A stretch of DNA of 64,000 nucleotides from Ailurus styani (taxonomy: Eukaryota > Chordata > Mammalia > Carnivora > Ailuridae). Below, in pieces: positions 11,411 to 54,300 of this stretch. Where the stretch lies: assembly GCA_002007465.1 (NCBI GenBank), contig LNAC01000108.1:1626741-1690740 (forward strand). Reading direction: 5' to 3'. Made by a program: the position numbers and the translations under genes. The notes under the pieces were generated by a model. The model searched no databases, was not told the origin of the DNA, and saw only the letters and a program-made list of their open reading frames with translations. Numbering within the stretch: position 1 is the first letter of the stretch; the number at the start of each line of letters is the position of its first letter.

Positions 11411-11639
11411 TGGAGCCAGGACTTGCCTTTGTCTCTCATTTTCAACCTCTTCTCTCCTCCCTGCCACCATCTTCTTGTCCCCTTGTCCCCGGTCCCCAAC
11501 CCCCATCACGGTGCTCCATTTTTGTTAAATGAAGAGTGTACATACAAACATGCTCCCCAAGGAACACAAGGAAACAGACACACACTGAAAACACTTACTT
11601 ACAAAGACTTATACTGAAAACAAGCACTTACACATGGAA

Positions 11640-11850
11640 CACATAACATTGGGCTTGGGGTCCGATATTGGACTATTCAGGTTTGTGTCCTGAATCTACT
11701 ATGCCCTCGCTGTGTCCCTCAGTTTTCCCATCTTCAGAATGGGCACAGGGATGGGGCTGTTGTGGAGGCTAAAGGAAAAATATACGTGAAGCACTTAGAC
11801 CAGCACTGACTGGCACCTAGTCACTCTTCAATAAATACTCGCTGTTGCTA
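11640..11850 (+). repeat. MIR SINE
   Basis: Forward MIR: GTGTCCTGAATCTACTATG, CTCAGTTTTCCCATC, AATGGGCACAGGG and a CAATAAATACTCGCTGTTGC end. Confidence 0.7.
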
Positions 11851-14215
11851 TGAAGAACATTTGTTACCCACATTCACTCACACATACTCTCATGCCACCA
11901 CATCGTCCAGCCTCCGCAGCCCGGCTCAGTCCCAGATGTCTCCATGGCTGACAGTCCAGAGCCCCAGAGCCAGGAGGGAAGAGCAGCGGCTTCTCTGGGC
12001 ACCCCTGGGGCTCTACCTGGACCAGCCCACGCGTGTGGTGGAGTGGAGGTGCTGCTCCTCAGCAGCTCTGGGTCCATCAGAGAAGGCTTCCTGGAGGAGG
12101 CCTCTGTCCAAGCCAGTTAAGTGAGCCAGAGGAGGTAAGAGGGTGCTGCCCTATGCCTTGGCTCCGTCCATTGTCCCTCGCAACACCCACCCTCTAACTT
12201 CCTCTGCTGCGCCCTCTCTCCACCCGCTTCCCCACAGTCGAAACTTTCCTCTCCTCCTGCCAGAAGCGTAAATTGCCCCCAGGAATGCGCTGTGTCCCAC
12301 AGCTCCCCTGGCAGTGGCCGTCGGCTGTCCTAGGGTCAGGCCTGGCGCTACATCAAAGGCTGGGGATCGGTAACAGTGAGCTCCTCGCCTGCCGCCACCC
12401 TCCCCTCCCCTCCCCTCCCACTGGCCCTTTGGCTTCCAGGGAACAGCACATGGTAGCACTTAAGCTCCGAGAGAACGGGAGGATGCTTTTCCTGCCCCAC
12501 CACCCCCAACCGTCCACAATGAACTACTTGTTAGGAGACTATTTTAATTTCACTTAATGCAATTTCTGTTGCCACCTCCTTCTCTGGATGCCCAGTAAAA
12601 GTAGAGGGGAGGGCAATCCACCCGGGGAAATGTTACTGGTGGGGGCGTAGGGCAGGAATAGGGCTCTCTTGCAGCAGGCGAACATTGCTGGTGCTCTGGT
12701 CTCCACTCAGGAAGTAAGGGGGTTGACGAGGGGAGGGCTCAGCGCTAGCTTGTGCTACTGAGGCCAGCATGAGAGGCTGGGGTGGGCACAGGGGCCACAA
12801 GCACACTTCTTTGCAACGTGCTCTTCCCCATGCCCTGGGTTCAGCAGGCAGGCCCTCAGCCCGGCGGCATGCAAGCTTTGCTGTCAGATGCTGGGGGAGT
12901 GGTTGGAAGAAGGGGGTGCTCTGGGTTCCGACCGGCCTCTGGGAGCTGTCCCATCAGGTGCATCTCCTAGCATAATTACGGAAACCCGGGGTCCAATGGT
13001 CACTCTGGGACAGTAGAGTGGTGATCTGGAGACCCCTGGTGGCCAAAGGCTGCAGAGCAAAGCCTTTCCTTTGAGCTCTGCCTAGCCGGTGCCAAGCCCA
13101 AAGGCCACCAGGACGGACTCCTCCAGCCCCAGAGCTCCACCTGGACCAGGCTGCTGACCTCATTACTCAGCCCCTCCTATAAAGCCAGCAAACATGCCCC
13201 TTCTTGCTTGAAGAGTGTGCCAATACCTCATGGAGAATGCGGAATGGCCTAGACTGGAGGGGGCTGCCCCAGCCTCAGAGTCACAGTAAAAGTAGAGAGC
13301 TGCGTGATCCGAAGTGAATTAATTCCAGGGGTCAGGGGGCCCTGAAGTTAGGTTGCTGAGACTTGCATGTTCGGCTCACTCGGAAGAGATGATGAGGTGA
13401 TGTTCCAAGCAGCTCCACAGTCCTCAGCCCCTCCCTTCCCTCAGCCCCTGGGCGCATATCACACAGTTGTGTGGCTGTCACTGGGAAAAATCACTAAGCG
13501 GGCTTTGTTTCTCCAGCTTGCTGATTCTGTCATACTGCCTGTGTTTAACTCTGGGAAAGGAAATATCTAAAACCTCACACCACACGAACGGCTGCTGGAA
13601 AGTAGGTGTGGTACTAGCAGAGGAAGCGTGAGAGCCCCCCACCCCAGGAGGAAAGGGCGGTGGCGCTCCCTTCTCTCGGCAGACCCCAGAGACCACACAG
13701 TGCTTCCACATCTGGGCCCCAGCGTCCATTCCCTTCATCTCCTCCATCAACGCACACTCGGGTGTGATTGGACCCAGCCCTATATTGGATGCTAAGGACA
13801 CAGCTGACCGGCCCTGGGGCCCCAAACTGTACCTGGACGGTGAGGTAAAGAGGCTCAGAGGATAGGATCCCAGTGCGAGCTTCCCTGTACTTGGAAACAC
13901 AAACGTGACCTCTCCCTTCCCCCCTTCAGTGGCCTGACCCAGCTGGAAGAGGCAGGTCGTGTGCAAATTGCCTCTAGTCAGGTGTCCCAGAAGCCTGGTC
14001 CTAACCTACGTGATCGAGACACACTTCATGCACAACGCGTGTATAATGGCTCTCCTCATCTCAGGCCTGTGCCCTAACCTTGGGAAAAGCCTGGGGGCCC
14101 CACTCCCCCCAATAACCTGAGGATCTGGACCTCAACGGCCTAGGCTGTCTCCAAGAACAGTGCTACCAATATGGCCTGACAACCTCTGATCCCTCCCTTG
14201 AAAAGCTATCCTAAG

Positions 14216-14399
14216 TTATTATTTTTTTAAGATTTTTATTTTAGAGAGAGAGAATGGGGAAAGGAGTAGAGGGAGAGGGACAAGCAGACCCAGCACTGAG
14301 CACAGAGCCAACACAGGGCTTGATCTCACAACCCTGAGATCATGGCCTGAGCCAAAATCAAGAGTCCAATGCCCAATGACTGAGACACCCAGGTGCCCA
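14216..14399 (-). repeat. Older CAN-SINE, reverse
   Basis: TTTTTTTAAGATTTTTATTTT tail complement, GGGCTTGATCTCACAACC box and a CCCAGGTGCCC head. Flanked by AAAAGCTATCCTAAGTT (14201) and AAAAGCTATCCTAAATT (14400), a target duplication with one mismatch. Confidence 0.92.
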
Positions 14400-14484
14400 A
14401 AAAGCTATCCTAAATTCTGTAAGACTTGGAGAGGAGAGGGTGCTGCAGGACTGCTCCCTTCCTCCCCCACAGCACTAACCACAC

Positions 14485-14670
14485 ATCATGGTTAAGAACA
14501 TAGGCTCTGTGCACTAGATTCTCCACCTAATGGCTGTATGACCTTGGGCAATTTGTAGTTTCTCTTCTAAAAATGGAATTATTGTAAATAAGGGAATTAT
14601 TGGGGATTAGGTAAAGTGCGAGTACAATGTCTGACATGGGGTAAGCACTCAATAAATTGTACCCAACATG
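14485..14670 (+). repeat. MIR SINE
   Basis: Forward MIR: TGGTTAAGAACATAGGCTCT, TGTATGACCTTGGGCAATTT, then GTAAGCACTCAATAAATTG. Confidence 0.75.
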
Positions 14671-14746
14671 AGAGATTTAACTTTCCTTTGACTTCTTGTC
14701 CCCCTTTACACACCACCCTACTTCTTGGCTCTTTTTTCTTCCCCCT

Positions 14747-14941
14747 AAAGATTTATTTATTTTGAGAGAGACAGGGAGCACATGAGCAGAGGAAGGGCAG
14801 AGGAAGAGAGAGAATCCCAAGCAGACTCCCAGGCAGGCACGGAGCCTGACACCCTGGGCTACATCTCACAACTCTAAGATTAGGACCTGAGCCGAAATCA
14901 AGAGTCAGAGCCTTAACCGACTGAACAACCCGGGCGCCCCC
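14747..14941 (-). repeat. CAN-SINE, reverse
   Basis: AAGATTTATTTATTTTGAGAG start, GAGCCGAAATCAAGAGTC core and a head ending CCCGGGCGCCCC. Its target duplication is not obvious. Confidence 0.88.
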
Positions 14942-15037
14942 AAAGGTCTTTGAAAGAAAAATTCGGTACCTTTAGTATTCTGTCTTTTATTCTCTCAAAC
15001 CCTTACCAATCTGGCTTTCATTCCCATTATTATTTCT

Positions 15038-15125
15038 CTAAGTAAACTCTACACCACATGTGGGGCTCGAACTCATGCCCCTGAGATCAAGAGTCACACA
15101 CTCTACTGAGCCCCCCACTCCCCAT
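15038..15125 (-). repeat. Old CAN-SINE fragment, reverse
   Basis: A fragment reading CTCTACACCACATGTGGGGC, then GAGATCAAGAGTCACACAC, then CTACTGAGCC, matching the reverse of the older tRNA-derived SINE. Confidence 0.75.
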
Positions 15126-15433
15126 CAAGAAAGACAAGGTCTTTCTAGCCACTCCTTCCTACACAGTGCACAAGAGCTTAGGATAGTCCATTTTAGGTAC
15201 ATCTGGGATAATGGTCTGCTTCTAGGTTTTGCCAGACAATAGACCCAAAAGTGATTTTGCAGGGGTATTTGCACCCAGGTTTCCCAGACTCTCTGGTCTG
15301 TGGGGAGGAGCCATTCCTAGACTAGGTTGAGTGTGAAGCAGGGCCCAGGAACTTAGCTGGTCTCCTTACTACACTGCAGTAAAATTCCAGAAAGAAAACA
15401 GGACATGATTAGGATTTCACTCAAGAATGTGTC

Positions 15434-15439
15434 TTTATT
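15434..15439 (-). terminator. TRAPPC3: Distal poly(A) signal for TRAPPC3
   Basis: TTTATT on the plus strand is AATAAA on the minus strand, 623 bases beyond the TRAPPC3 stop codon. This would give a 3' untranslated region of about 640 bases, which matches my recollection of the human transcript length. Use is inferred. Confidence 0.55.
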
Positions 15440-15852
15440 GAAGAATCTGTAAGAAAAAAGAATGGAGCCTCTGTAAAAAGAGGAGATGTTGCCTCCAAAC
15501 AGCAGGGAGGAACGAGACCTGGGTGGCTTCCCAGAAGTCAGTGTTCCCGGCATGACTCCCCCTTCTGGAAAAGAACTAGTGTGTGTCACACCACAACTAG
15601 CAATTCCTATCCATCCCTACCAACCTCCCCTCCCCCACCCCACAATCCTGGGTTCTCTAGCGCCATTCACCAATGGCATTCCGAAGGCCCAGGAATAGAT
15701 GTGTAAGGCTTGCCTCTTAACGGGGTCAAAATGGGTTTTGCTTTGGAAAATTCATATGGGAATGTAAAATGGTTGAGCTCTTTCTAGTCCAACCAAAGAT
15801 GACTGCGTCTAACCCCTTTGAAAGGAAAGGGAACAAAGAGTTTCCCTCCTGA

Positions 15853-15888
15853 ATGTGCACACTTGTGGGGATGTGCACACTTGTGGGG
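15853..15888. repeat. 18-bp tandem duplication
   Basis: Two perfect head-to-tail copies of ATGTGCACACTTGTGGGG. The unit contains the palindrome GTGCAC. It would lie in the TRAPPC3 3' untranslated region if the distal poly(A) signal is used. Confidence 0.9.
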
Positions 15889-15914
15889 TAAATGGACTAT
15901 ATCACAGTCTGCTC

Positions 15915-15920
15915 TTTATT
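15915..15920 (-). terminator. TRAPPC3: Proximal poly(A) signal for TRAPPC3
   Basis: TTTATT on the plus strand (AATAAA on the minus strand), 142 bases beyond the stop codon. It could give a short 3' untranslated form that excludes the 18-bp duplication. Confidence 0.45.
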
Positions 15921-16061
15921 AACATGGAGAATGGAAACAGAGTTAGAAGAATATATAACAACCGTGTTAAAGAGTCACTGAGTTCTAAAGGGCAGAGGGA
16001 GCTCTGAGGCTTCTGATTCCAACAAGTGCTCCTGCTAGCTACCCTGAAGTCCTGGGGACGG

Positions 16062-27054
<10,993 letters not shown>

Positions 27055-27197
27055 GGTGCCAGCCGCCCTACCCCGCCTCGCCACAGACCCGCTCGGCCAC
27101 CCCTCCTGACACCGATCGACCCAGTCGCGGCCCCTCAGCCTTCGGGACTGACCGGCACCGACTTACCGCGCCTGCGCGGCCTGCCGCGGGGCACCAC

Positions 27198-27209
27198 GGG
27201 ACTCGTGGT
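27198..27209 (-). promoter_or_regulatory. Degenerate ACTACAANTCCC-type motif
   Basis: GGGACTCGTGGT on the plus strand is ACCACGAGTCCC on the minus strand, two changes from ACTACAAGTCCC. It forms part of the inverted repeat ACCACG..CGTGGT. Confidence 0.4.
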
Positions 27210-27247
27210 CCGGCCGACCTGGGTAATTCCCGCCCAATAAACGTCAG

Positions 27248-27264
27248 ACTACAACACCCAACAG
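27248..27264 (+). promoter_or_regulatory. Degenerate ZNF143/SBS-like motif
   Basis: ACTACAACACCCAACAG, close to the consensus ACTACAANTCCCAGNATGC, 38 bases from a better copy in the same orientation. Confidence 0.45.
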
Positions 27265-27285
27265 CCCCACTGGCAGGACCGCTAG

Positions 27286-27304
27286 ACTACAACTCCCAGA
27301 GTGC
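27286..27304 (+). promoter_or_regulatory. ZNF143 (Staf)/SBS-type site
   Basis: ACTACAACTCCCAGAGTGC matches the remembered ZNF143-type promoter motif ACTACAANTCCCAGNATGC at all but one base. It lies 232 bases upstream of the TRAPPC3 start codon, a normal distance for this motif. Confidence 0.75.
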
Positions 27305-27819
27305 TTCGCGCGCAGCTGGGCCTTAGAACCTGGCTCCCCCAGGGCTGCATTCTGACCACTGGGTGGCGTCCGGAGCTTGCGGTAATCCTGTATCGGCCAC
27401 ACACTTCCCTCTCTTCCCACCCCCTCACCCCCACAGATGCTCCGCAAATTCCTCTCTCGACGGGTTGGTCTTGGAAAGTCCCACTTTCGAACTAACTTCT
27501 TCCGCTGTTGCTGCAATTCAGAGCCAGAAGCTCCCAGGATGTCCCAGAAAACTAGCTATGGCTCATACACAAATCTGGCTTCTTATTGCAAAAATATTTA
27601 ATGACAACCTACTATATGTCAAGCATTTCACCCACTAGTAGTTTTCTCTTCAAATTGTCATCTGTCCCCAGACTCCAAAAGCAGCCAGTACCTGCATCCT
27701 ACCACTGTGGCCTCATGATGGAATATCTGGTCTGTTTGCTTAAATTCGGGTCACTTTGTCCCCCTCCCTCCCCAAGAACAACGACACTGCCTGGTCCCTG
27801 GAAAAGAACGATCGCCAGA

Positions 27820-27960
27820 GTTGGTAACAGCCAGTCCTGGATTTTAAGCTCAGCTTTGCCATTTTAGGCAAGTTGCTGGACCTCTCCCAGTTGTTGTGAA
27901 GATTGGTGAGACATGAGAACAGAGCACTTGGGCACAAAGTAAATGCGTATTCCCTTTCTT
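27820..27960 (+). repeat. MIR SINE fragment
   Basis: AGGCAAGTTGCTGGACCTCTC, TTGTGAAGATTGGTGAGACA and GCACAAAGTAAATGCG in forward MIR order. Confidence 0.65.
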
Positions 27961-30204
27961 CCAGCCACTCTCTCAAAACAGCCCAACAAACAGGTCCCAG
28001 AAACACCAGGGGAATGTGCTGGCCACACCCTTAGCCCATCATCAAGGGGAAGTCTTACAGTCCCTGACCATAGGTCTTTGCTTTCAGCTCCAGCCATCCC
28101 CTCTGGCCATCAGTTGTGAGAGGGCTGGCCTGGGAGTCCTTGAGCACCCTCTCCTCACTTAAGCCTGGTAGCCTGACTCTGTAAGCAGCTGCATTCTAGC
28201 CCCTAGCCTTCACCATGACAACCAGCCTGCCCAGACGTGAGGCGACTAGGCTGGGGAAGACCGGGGTGGGGGGCCGTGGCTTCTCCGGCTAAAATCCAGT
28301 TCCCAAGAGTCCCCCAGTCTCTTCCTCAGGCTGCAGGACCAATCGTTATTATACTCTTCTCCCTGAGACACAGACATTCTGGGCCTCCCTAGAGGCAGTG
28401 ACCTTTGACTCTCCCCTCCTGTGTCAGTGCCTTGGCCGAGAGTTCTGGAAAGGAACAGGAGGGTCGGCTGTGGCCTGTGGCAGGGGAGGAAGCCAGGGTC
28501 GGCTAGCGCCTCCCACCACCCCCCACCCCGGCCCCAAAGTCCAGCATGGCCAGGCAAGGACCTCCTGCATTCCCAGGAGAGAGGACAGCTGAGGTGAAAG
28601 CTGCAGTTGGCTGGCCTGTCTGTCGGTCTGGGCTCCTCCCTGCCGGCTGCCCTTGGCTGCCCACAGAAACCTGAGTCACAGTCACGGCCAGCCGCCCGAC
28701 CCCACCCAGCCTGCTGTCAGGCTGGGTGGTTCTGGAGAGGCTGGAGGCGGAGCCTCTCCCTGCCTATCTTAGGACCTCTGAGATTCTTTCTCTGCCTGTG
28801 ATTGTTCCTTTTGGAGTCTTTTTTGTTGGGACTCCTCCTTGCATCACAAGCTGTGAATTAAGGATGGGGCGGGCTCCATTTCCAGCTGATTTATAGGGTC
28901 TCCTCCTTGCTCAGATGGGAGCCTAAAGCTCCTTCGACAGCTGTTCCAAGCGTTCTTCGTTCCGCTCCCATCATTCCCAAATCCCAGTCCTTCTCCACCA
29001 CTGCTCAAGGCCAGGACATTTAGGAACACTGGGCACCTCCTCTCCACCCCCGTCTCCTTCTCCCGAGAAAAAAATACACCAGGGACAGTTCCCCCCCTGT
29101 TCTTAGCAGGGGCTCTAGACAAAGACCCTCCCAGAAATCCAAAGCCTTGAGCCTATTCGATGCTGAATCTGAGTTCCTTCCCCTCCAATCTGTCCCTGTT
29201 CCTTCCCCTCCCCAAGCTGGAGGGAGGGAGGCCTTATTTGCAGCTGGTGTCACCACCGCCCTTGAGGACATTCTCCACCCTCAGCCCCAGGGAGTGGGCC
29301 TGGAGGACTCCCCAGGAGAGCCGTATGGGTTAGAGACCCATTCACCATGCAGGGCCTTGGGGGTGGGGTAGGAGCGAGAGTCTGGTTGGTGTCTGTTCTC
29401 TCTGCGGCCCCACTGTGAGGCCCCTGCTACTTCCTACTTTGTGAGTGTGAAGGCAGCCTCCAGGGCCTTGGTCCTGATTCACATCTCTCATCTCTGTGTC
29501 AGTCTCCCAGTGATTTCCTTCACCCCTCCATCAGGTTCATCCTGGACCCTGTCCCACCAAACCTAGGAGGTTGTGAATGCTCTTGCTCCTGCCCTCCCCC
29601 TAGAGGGATTGAAAAGGGGACATATTTCTGATCCCCATTCAGACACCTGACTCCTAGCCCCAGCCCAACCTCCTGGTGAGAGAACAGCTCACTCGTGCCT
29701 ATTTCCGAGGAGGCGGGGACTGCCCTGGGCGGTAGCGGAGCTGAGAGGGTTCCCTGCCCCTCACCTAAAGAGGGCAGGGCATCCTGTTGGGGCTTTCAGT
29801 TTCTGATGTTGCAAGTGCCTCATTTGCTCCTTCTCTGGGATGTCTAATATTCGGGGGGCCATGTGAGGCTCCCAGACACCGTCATCCAGCCCCAAACTCA
29901 GAGATACACACTCCAAGAGGACCTGGGATCTGCCAGGGATCCTGGCCAGTCTGGGGGTAAACGGAGAGGAACTGACTCCATCTCTCCATCTGTTTGCTTC
30001 GACTTAATCACAGGACACTGGTGCTCTCTTGGCTCCCCCTCAGCCATCCCCCCAAGACTCACTTTGGACCCCTTAGCTGTACAGGAGGCCTGGAGCTGGC
30101 CAGGAGAATTGTCCATCAGGTTGGCTAACTCCCAGATGTCTTGTTGTCCCCACCACCAGCATCTTATAAAAGGGGATATAGGTGCCTCCTCCCTCAGTCT
30201 AGGG

Positions 30205-30415
30205 AAGGGTTCCTCTGTGTTGGCAGCATTGACGTTTTGGGCCTGATGATTGCTCTGAGAACTGTAGGATGTTAAATGGCATCTCTGATGTCTAAGCACT
30301 AGGGGCCAGCGACGCCCCCAGTTCCGACAACAAAAAGTGCCCCTAAACATTGCCAAAGGTCCTCTGTGGGGCAACTTTGCCTCTGGTTGAGAACCAGCAA
30401 CGTAGGCTAGTATCA
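30205..30415 (+). mobile_element. MER5A-like hAT-Charlie non-autonomous DNA transposon
   Basis: Matches the remembered MER5A consensus across its length: GTTGGCAGCATTGACGTTTT, GGCCTGATGATTGCTCTGAG, TGTAGGATGTTAAATGGCAT, CGCCCCCAGTTCCGACAAC, ACATTGCCAAAGGTCC and GGTTGAGAACCAGC. An ancient eutherian fossil with no coding capacity. Confidence 0.85.
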
Positions 30416-30999
30416 CACACTGTCTCTTTGCAATGATTCCTCAACGTCAATCCCAGGTCGTTAGACACAATAGAGAATGTCCTGATCTAAAGCATTGCTC
30501 ACCCTTCCCCTTGCAAAAAACCTTCCACAACTCCCAATGATCAATATCGTGTTGACCATGATGTCAACCGGCATTCAAATCCTCCTGTAGAGACCATCCC
30601 TGACCTAACTTTTCGTCTTTAGCTACCATTTATTCCCCCTTCCACCGCTGTTGAGGTCTAGCCAATGAAGGTATCTCACTGTTCCCACCCAGGGTCTTCA
30701 TCCTCGTGGTCATCTCAAGTTCACCGGCAGGGGGCGGGGTGGGGTGGGGTGGAAAAGAGGAACTATCCCAGAGGGCTCCCCCCCCCACCCCCCTTGGGTT
30801 CTGTTCATGAATTCTGAGTCTACTCACTGCCTGGCTCAGGGTAGGCCTGGATGATGCAGGCCCTGAGGCCTCTGACCTCACAAAGCACAGTCCTGGACTC
30901 CATCATCCACAGGGTCCCCTCACCCTGCAGGTGGGACTGCTGACAACAAAGATGGGGGGTCTGCTCCTCCTCCTAATCTGCTTTTATCCTTAAAGCTCC

Positions 31000-31195
31000 A
31001 TCATCATCACCTTTATCATCACATTCATTACGTGCTTCTTACTTAGATGCCAGGCTCTGTGGTAAGCACTTCATCAGCATTACCTTATTTAACCTTTAAT
31101 GCCCCCATGACACCTCTTGGTGCTATCATTTTCCTGACTTTATAAGTGAGCAAACTGGGTTTCAGAAAAGTTAAGATACTAGCTTAACGTCAGCA
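31000..31195 (-). repeat. MIR SINE, reverse
   Basis: ATGCCAGGCTCTGTGGTAAG, CTTATTTAACCTTTAATGCC and TATAAGTGAGCAAACTGGG in reverse MIR order. Confidence 0.75.
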
Positions 31196-32666
31196 GCTCC
31201 ATTTGCAGGCTTTCCATCATCATCATTTTCTAATGATCTGGGACCAGAGGTGGCGGCGCTATTCCCTCCTGCGGTGGGGTGGGGGGCTTCCAAGAGAGTT
31301 CAGGCTCCCCAGCTACTCACTCCTTCTAGGACTGGAGGATCCCAGGTTGCCTGAGACCCAGACCCTTTGTTCCCCATCCTCCCCCTTGAAATGGCTGCTT
31401 TCTGGAGCTGTTCAAAGACACTAGCGGGAAAGAGGGACAGGAGGCTAGCACCTCACTGGGCCTAATCTCTGGACAATGGAGAACCAGAGAACTGACCTTC
31501 CAGAGGTCAGGACAAAGGGCAGGGAGGGGGTGGCAGGGCCCAGCTGTGCCTCCGCTTTCCTCCCCTCTGTCAATCCCTGCAGCACCATCATCGATCCACC
31601 TTCCCAGCAAGCTCTCCCCCACCCCCACCACTGCCCAGGCTGGCCAGACTTGGCTTGAGGCCCCACCTCCGCGGACACTAACAAGGGGACTGGGGGTCCC
31701 ACCTCTGAGAGCTGGGAAGCAGGACTTTGGGGAGGGGAGTCAGAAGGGGCTCACTCCCTCCTTGACAGGCCACAGGGGACAAAATCCTTCCGGGGAGATT
31801 GGAGGGGTCGCCCGATGGGGGTGGGGGAGGTTCAGGGCCAGGACCACCCAGTTTGGAGCTGGGAGGGACCCAGCAGATTAGAGACCTGGGTAAAGCATTG
31901 GTGCAGGCCTGTAATTACCCCGGAGGAGCAGGGAAGACACCAACCATAGGATGCTGGAGGAAGGGCAGCAGCAAGGGGAAAGAAAGCAGAGAACCCTTTT
32001 AGGGGTCTCCTTGGGACCCTCCTTCGGGTCCCTCGACATCTCCCGGGGCGGATTTGGTCTAAGGTGGAGTTGGGAGGGAATTTGGATTTGAAGCTGCCGC
32101 CAAGGCCCCAGAGCCCGAGCCCCCAGGTCCCAGGGTGGGATTGGAGGCTCCCAGCCCCGCTCCCTTCGCCTCCCCCCAGTCCGAGCGGCGGGTGAGTCAC
32201 CAGAGCGCTCCCTACATAGTCTTCTGGCGCTGTGGCGCGTACCAACGCGCGGCCGCAGGGGGAGGCGGCGGGACGGGCGTCCTCGCGGAGCCGTGGCGTC
32301 CCCTCGGCCGCCGCCGCAGGAGAGGCGTCCCGAGCTCGAGGGCCCGCGCTCCAGGGCGGAGGCGGGGGGGTGGGGGCGAGGCGGGCGCGCAGCGGCTCGG
32401 GTCCCGGACGCTGGGGGGGACGCCCTCCCCGTGTCGCACTTGGTACGCGCCAGCGGGGAGGCCAGGCCCAGCCCCGGCGGTACAATAGGGTTGGGCCGCG
32501 GCCGGGACTGGGCCGGCGCCGGGCAGGGAGCGGGATCGCGGCCGCAGCCGACGGACACTGGGCGGCCGGCGACTCCGAGCCTCGCGGGCCACCAGCCGAG
32601 GCAGCCCCGACCTTCTCCGGAGCGCCCCCGCCTCCGAGTCTTGCCCGCCGGGCAGGGCCGGGCGTG

Positions 32667-32720
32667 ATGCGCCGCGGGACCCCTGTCCTGGCCGCTGGCC
32701 GCCGCCGCCGCCGCCGCTGA
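32667..32720 (+). CDS. Upstream ORF (17 codons) in MAP7D1 5' leader
   Basis: ATG CGC CGC GGG to six consecutive Arg codons (CGC x6) and TGA: a 17-residue peptide ending RRRRRR. The stop is 30 bases before the MAP7D1 ATG. Start context has G at -3 and C at +4 (moderate). It is relevant only if transcription begins upstream of 32667, which is likely given the island but not shown. Confidence 0.4.
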   Translation: MRRGTPVLAAGRRRRRR

Positions 32721-32750
32721 GACCCCGAGACCCCCAGTGACGCCGCAGCC

Positions 32751-53461
<20,711 letters not shown>

Positions 53462-54045
53462 GAGGTTGCCTTGGATCCGGGTGCAGCTATGAGGGCTCCT
53501 CCGCACACCTACCAGGACGTCTGGAAGAGAAAGAGACAGAACAAAGCCGGAAGCGGCCTGGGCCCCTGGGGGTGGGTCCTCCGTTATTTTTAATCTGCAC
53601 CTTATAGACTGACGTCTCTTTGGCCGGAGCCAGATTCTGCCCCTCAGTGCATTCGTGTGCTCACACGCGTGGCCGCCCCCCTCCCGTACACACATACACT
53701 CACAGCCTCTCTGGCCTCCTCCCTCGGGGAAGGGCCGCCTGTTGTATTTGCCTTGGTTCGGTGGGGTACAGTGGATGTGAATACTGTAAATAGCTTGTGC
53801 TCAGACTCCTCTGCGTGGAGGGGGCGGGTGCAGGAGGCAGACCCTCCCAGGACTCCCCAGGGTGATCTTCCTCTCTCTATTTAACTGTAACTGAGGGGGA
53901 ACCCAGGTCTGGGGATGGGGGTGCACCTTGGGCCACAGGATACTGGTTGCTTCAGGGGTACCCATGCCCCCTGCCCTTGCCTGGAATCAGTGTTATTGCA
54001 TCTGATCAAACTTCTCCGGAAATAAAGTGAGAATAATTCTGCCAG
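53462..54045 (+). other. MAP7D1: MAP7D1 3' untranslated region
   Basis: About 580 bases from the stop to just past the poly(A) signal. Transposon-free and G/C-rich, with a TTGTATTTGCC..TGTAAATAG stretch near 53740-53792. Confidence 0.85.
54021..54026 (+). terminator. MAP7D1: MAP7D1 poly(A) signal
   Basis: AATAAA, 560 bases after the stop codon, followed by a GT-rich stretch (CCTGTCTATCCTTGGGG), as expected for cleavage near 54040-54045. Confidence 0.9.
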
Positions 54046-54189
54046 TCCTGTCTATCCTTGGGGCTGGCGGTGGTGGGAGCAGGTGGCCTCCTGCACTCTA
54101 AGGACTTAAGGAGCCAGGACCTCGAGAGACCTACCCCTACCCATTGCTAGGCCCAGAGCTCCCACCTGTGGTCTCCATCTTGTCATGAA

Positions 54190-54300
54190 TGCATTCCTTT
54201 AACAAACATGGTAGCCGGCAGTGGGCTGCGTGCTAGGGATGCAGTAGTAGGAAGGCTGTAGCCTCTATTCTCACAGGGTCTAGCGTCTAGCGGGTGAGTG
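54190..54300 (-). repeat. LINE L2 3' end, reverse
   Basis: TTCCTTTAACAAACATGGTA, GGCTGCGTGCTAGGGATGC and CTCACAGGGTCTAGCGTC, complement of the L2 terminus. Confidence 0.65.

Larger units (their letters stand above)
6320..15400. other. Intergenic region downstream of TRAPPC3
   Basis: No exon is supported. It holds an L2 relic, many MIRs, several CAN-SINEs and one nested SINE pair, listed separately. Open frames of 60-190 codons occur but lack any recognisable domain and overlap repeats or GC-rich DNA. Confidence 0.7.
27310..32100. other. Intergenic region between the divergent TRAPPC3 and MAP7D1 promoters
   Basis: No exon is supported. It has two MIRs, one MER5A-like element and no CAN-SINE. 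The 28.2-31.9 kb part is GC-rich and mostly unique. Confidence 0.75.

Noticed and set aside
32270..32300. CTCF-like word GCCGCAGGGGGAGGCGGC in the MAP7D1 island
   Set aside because: Only a partial match to the CTCF core, and such G-rich words are common in CpG islands; too weak to call.
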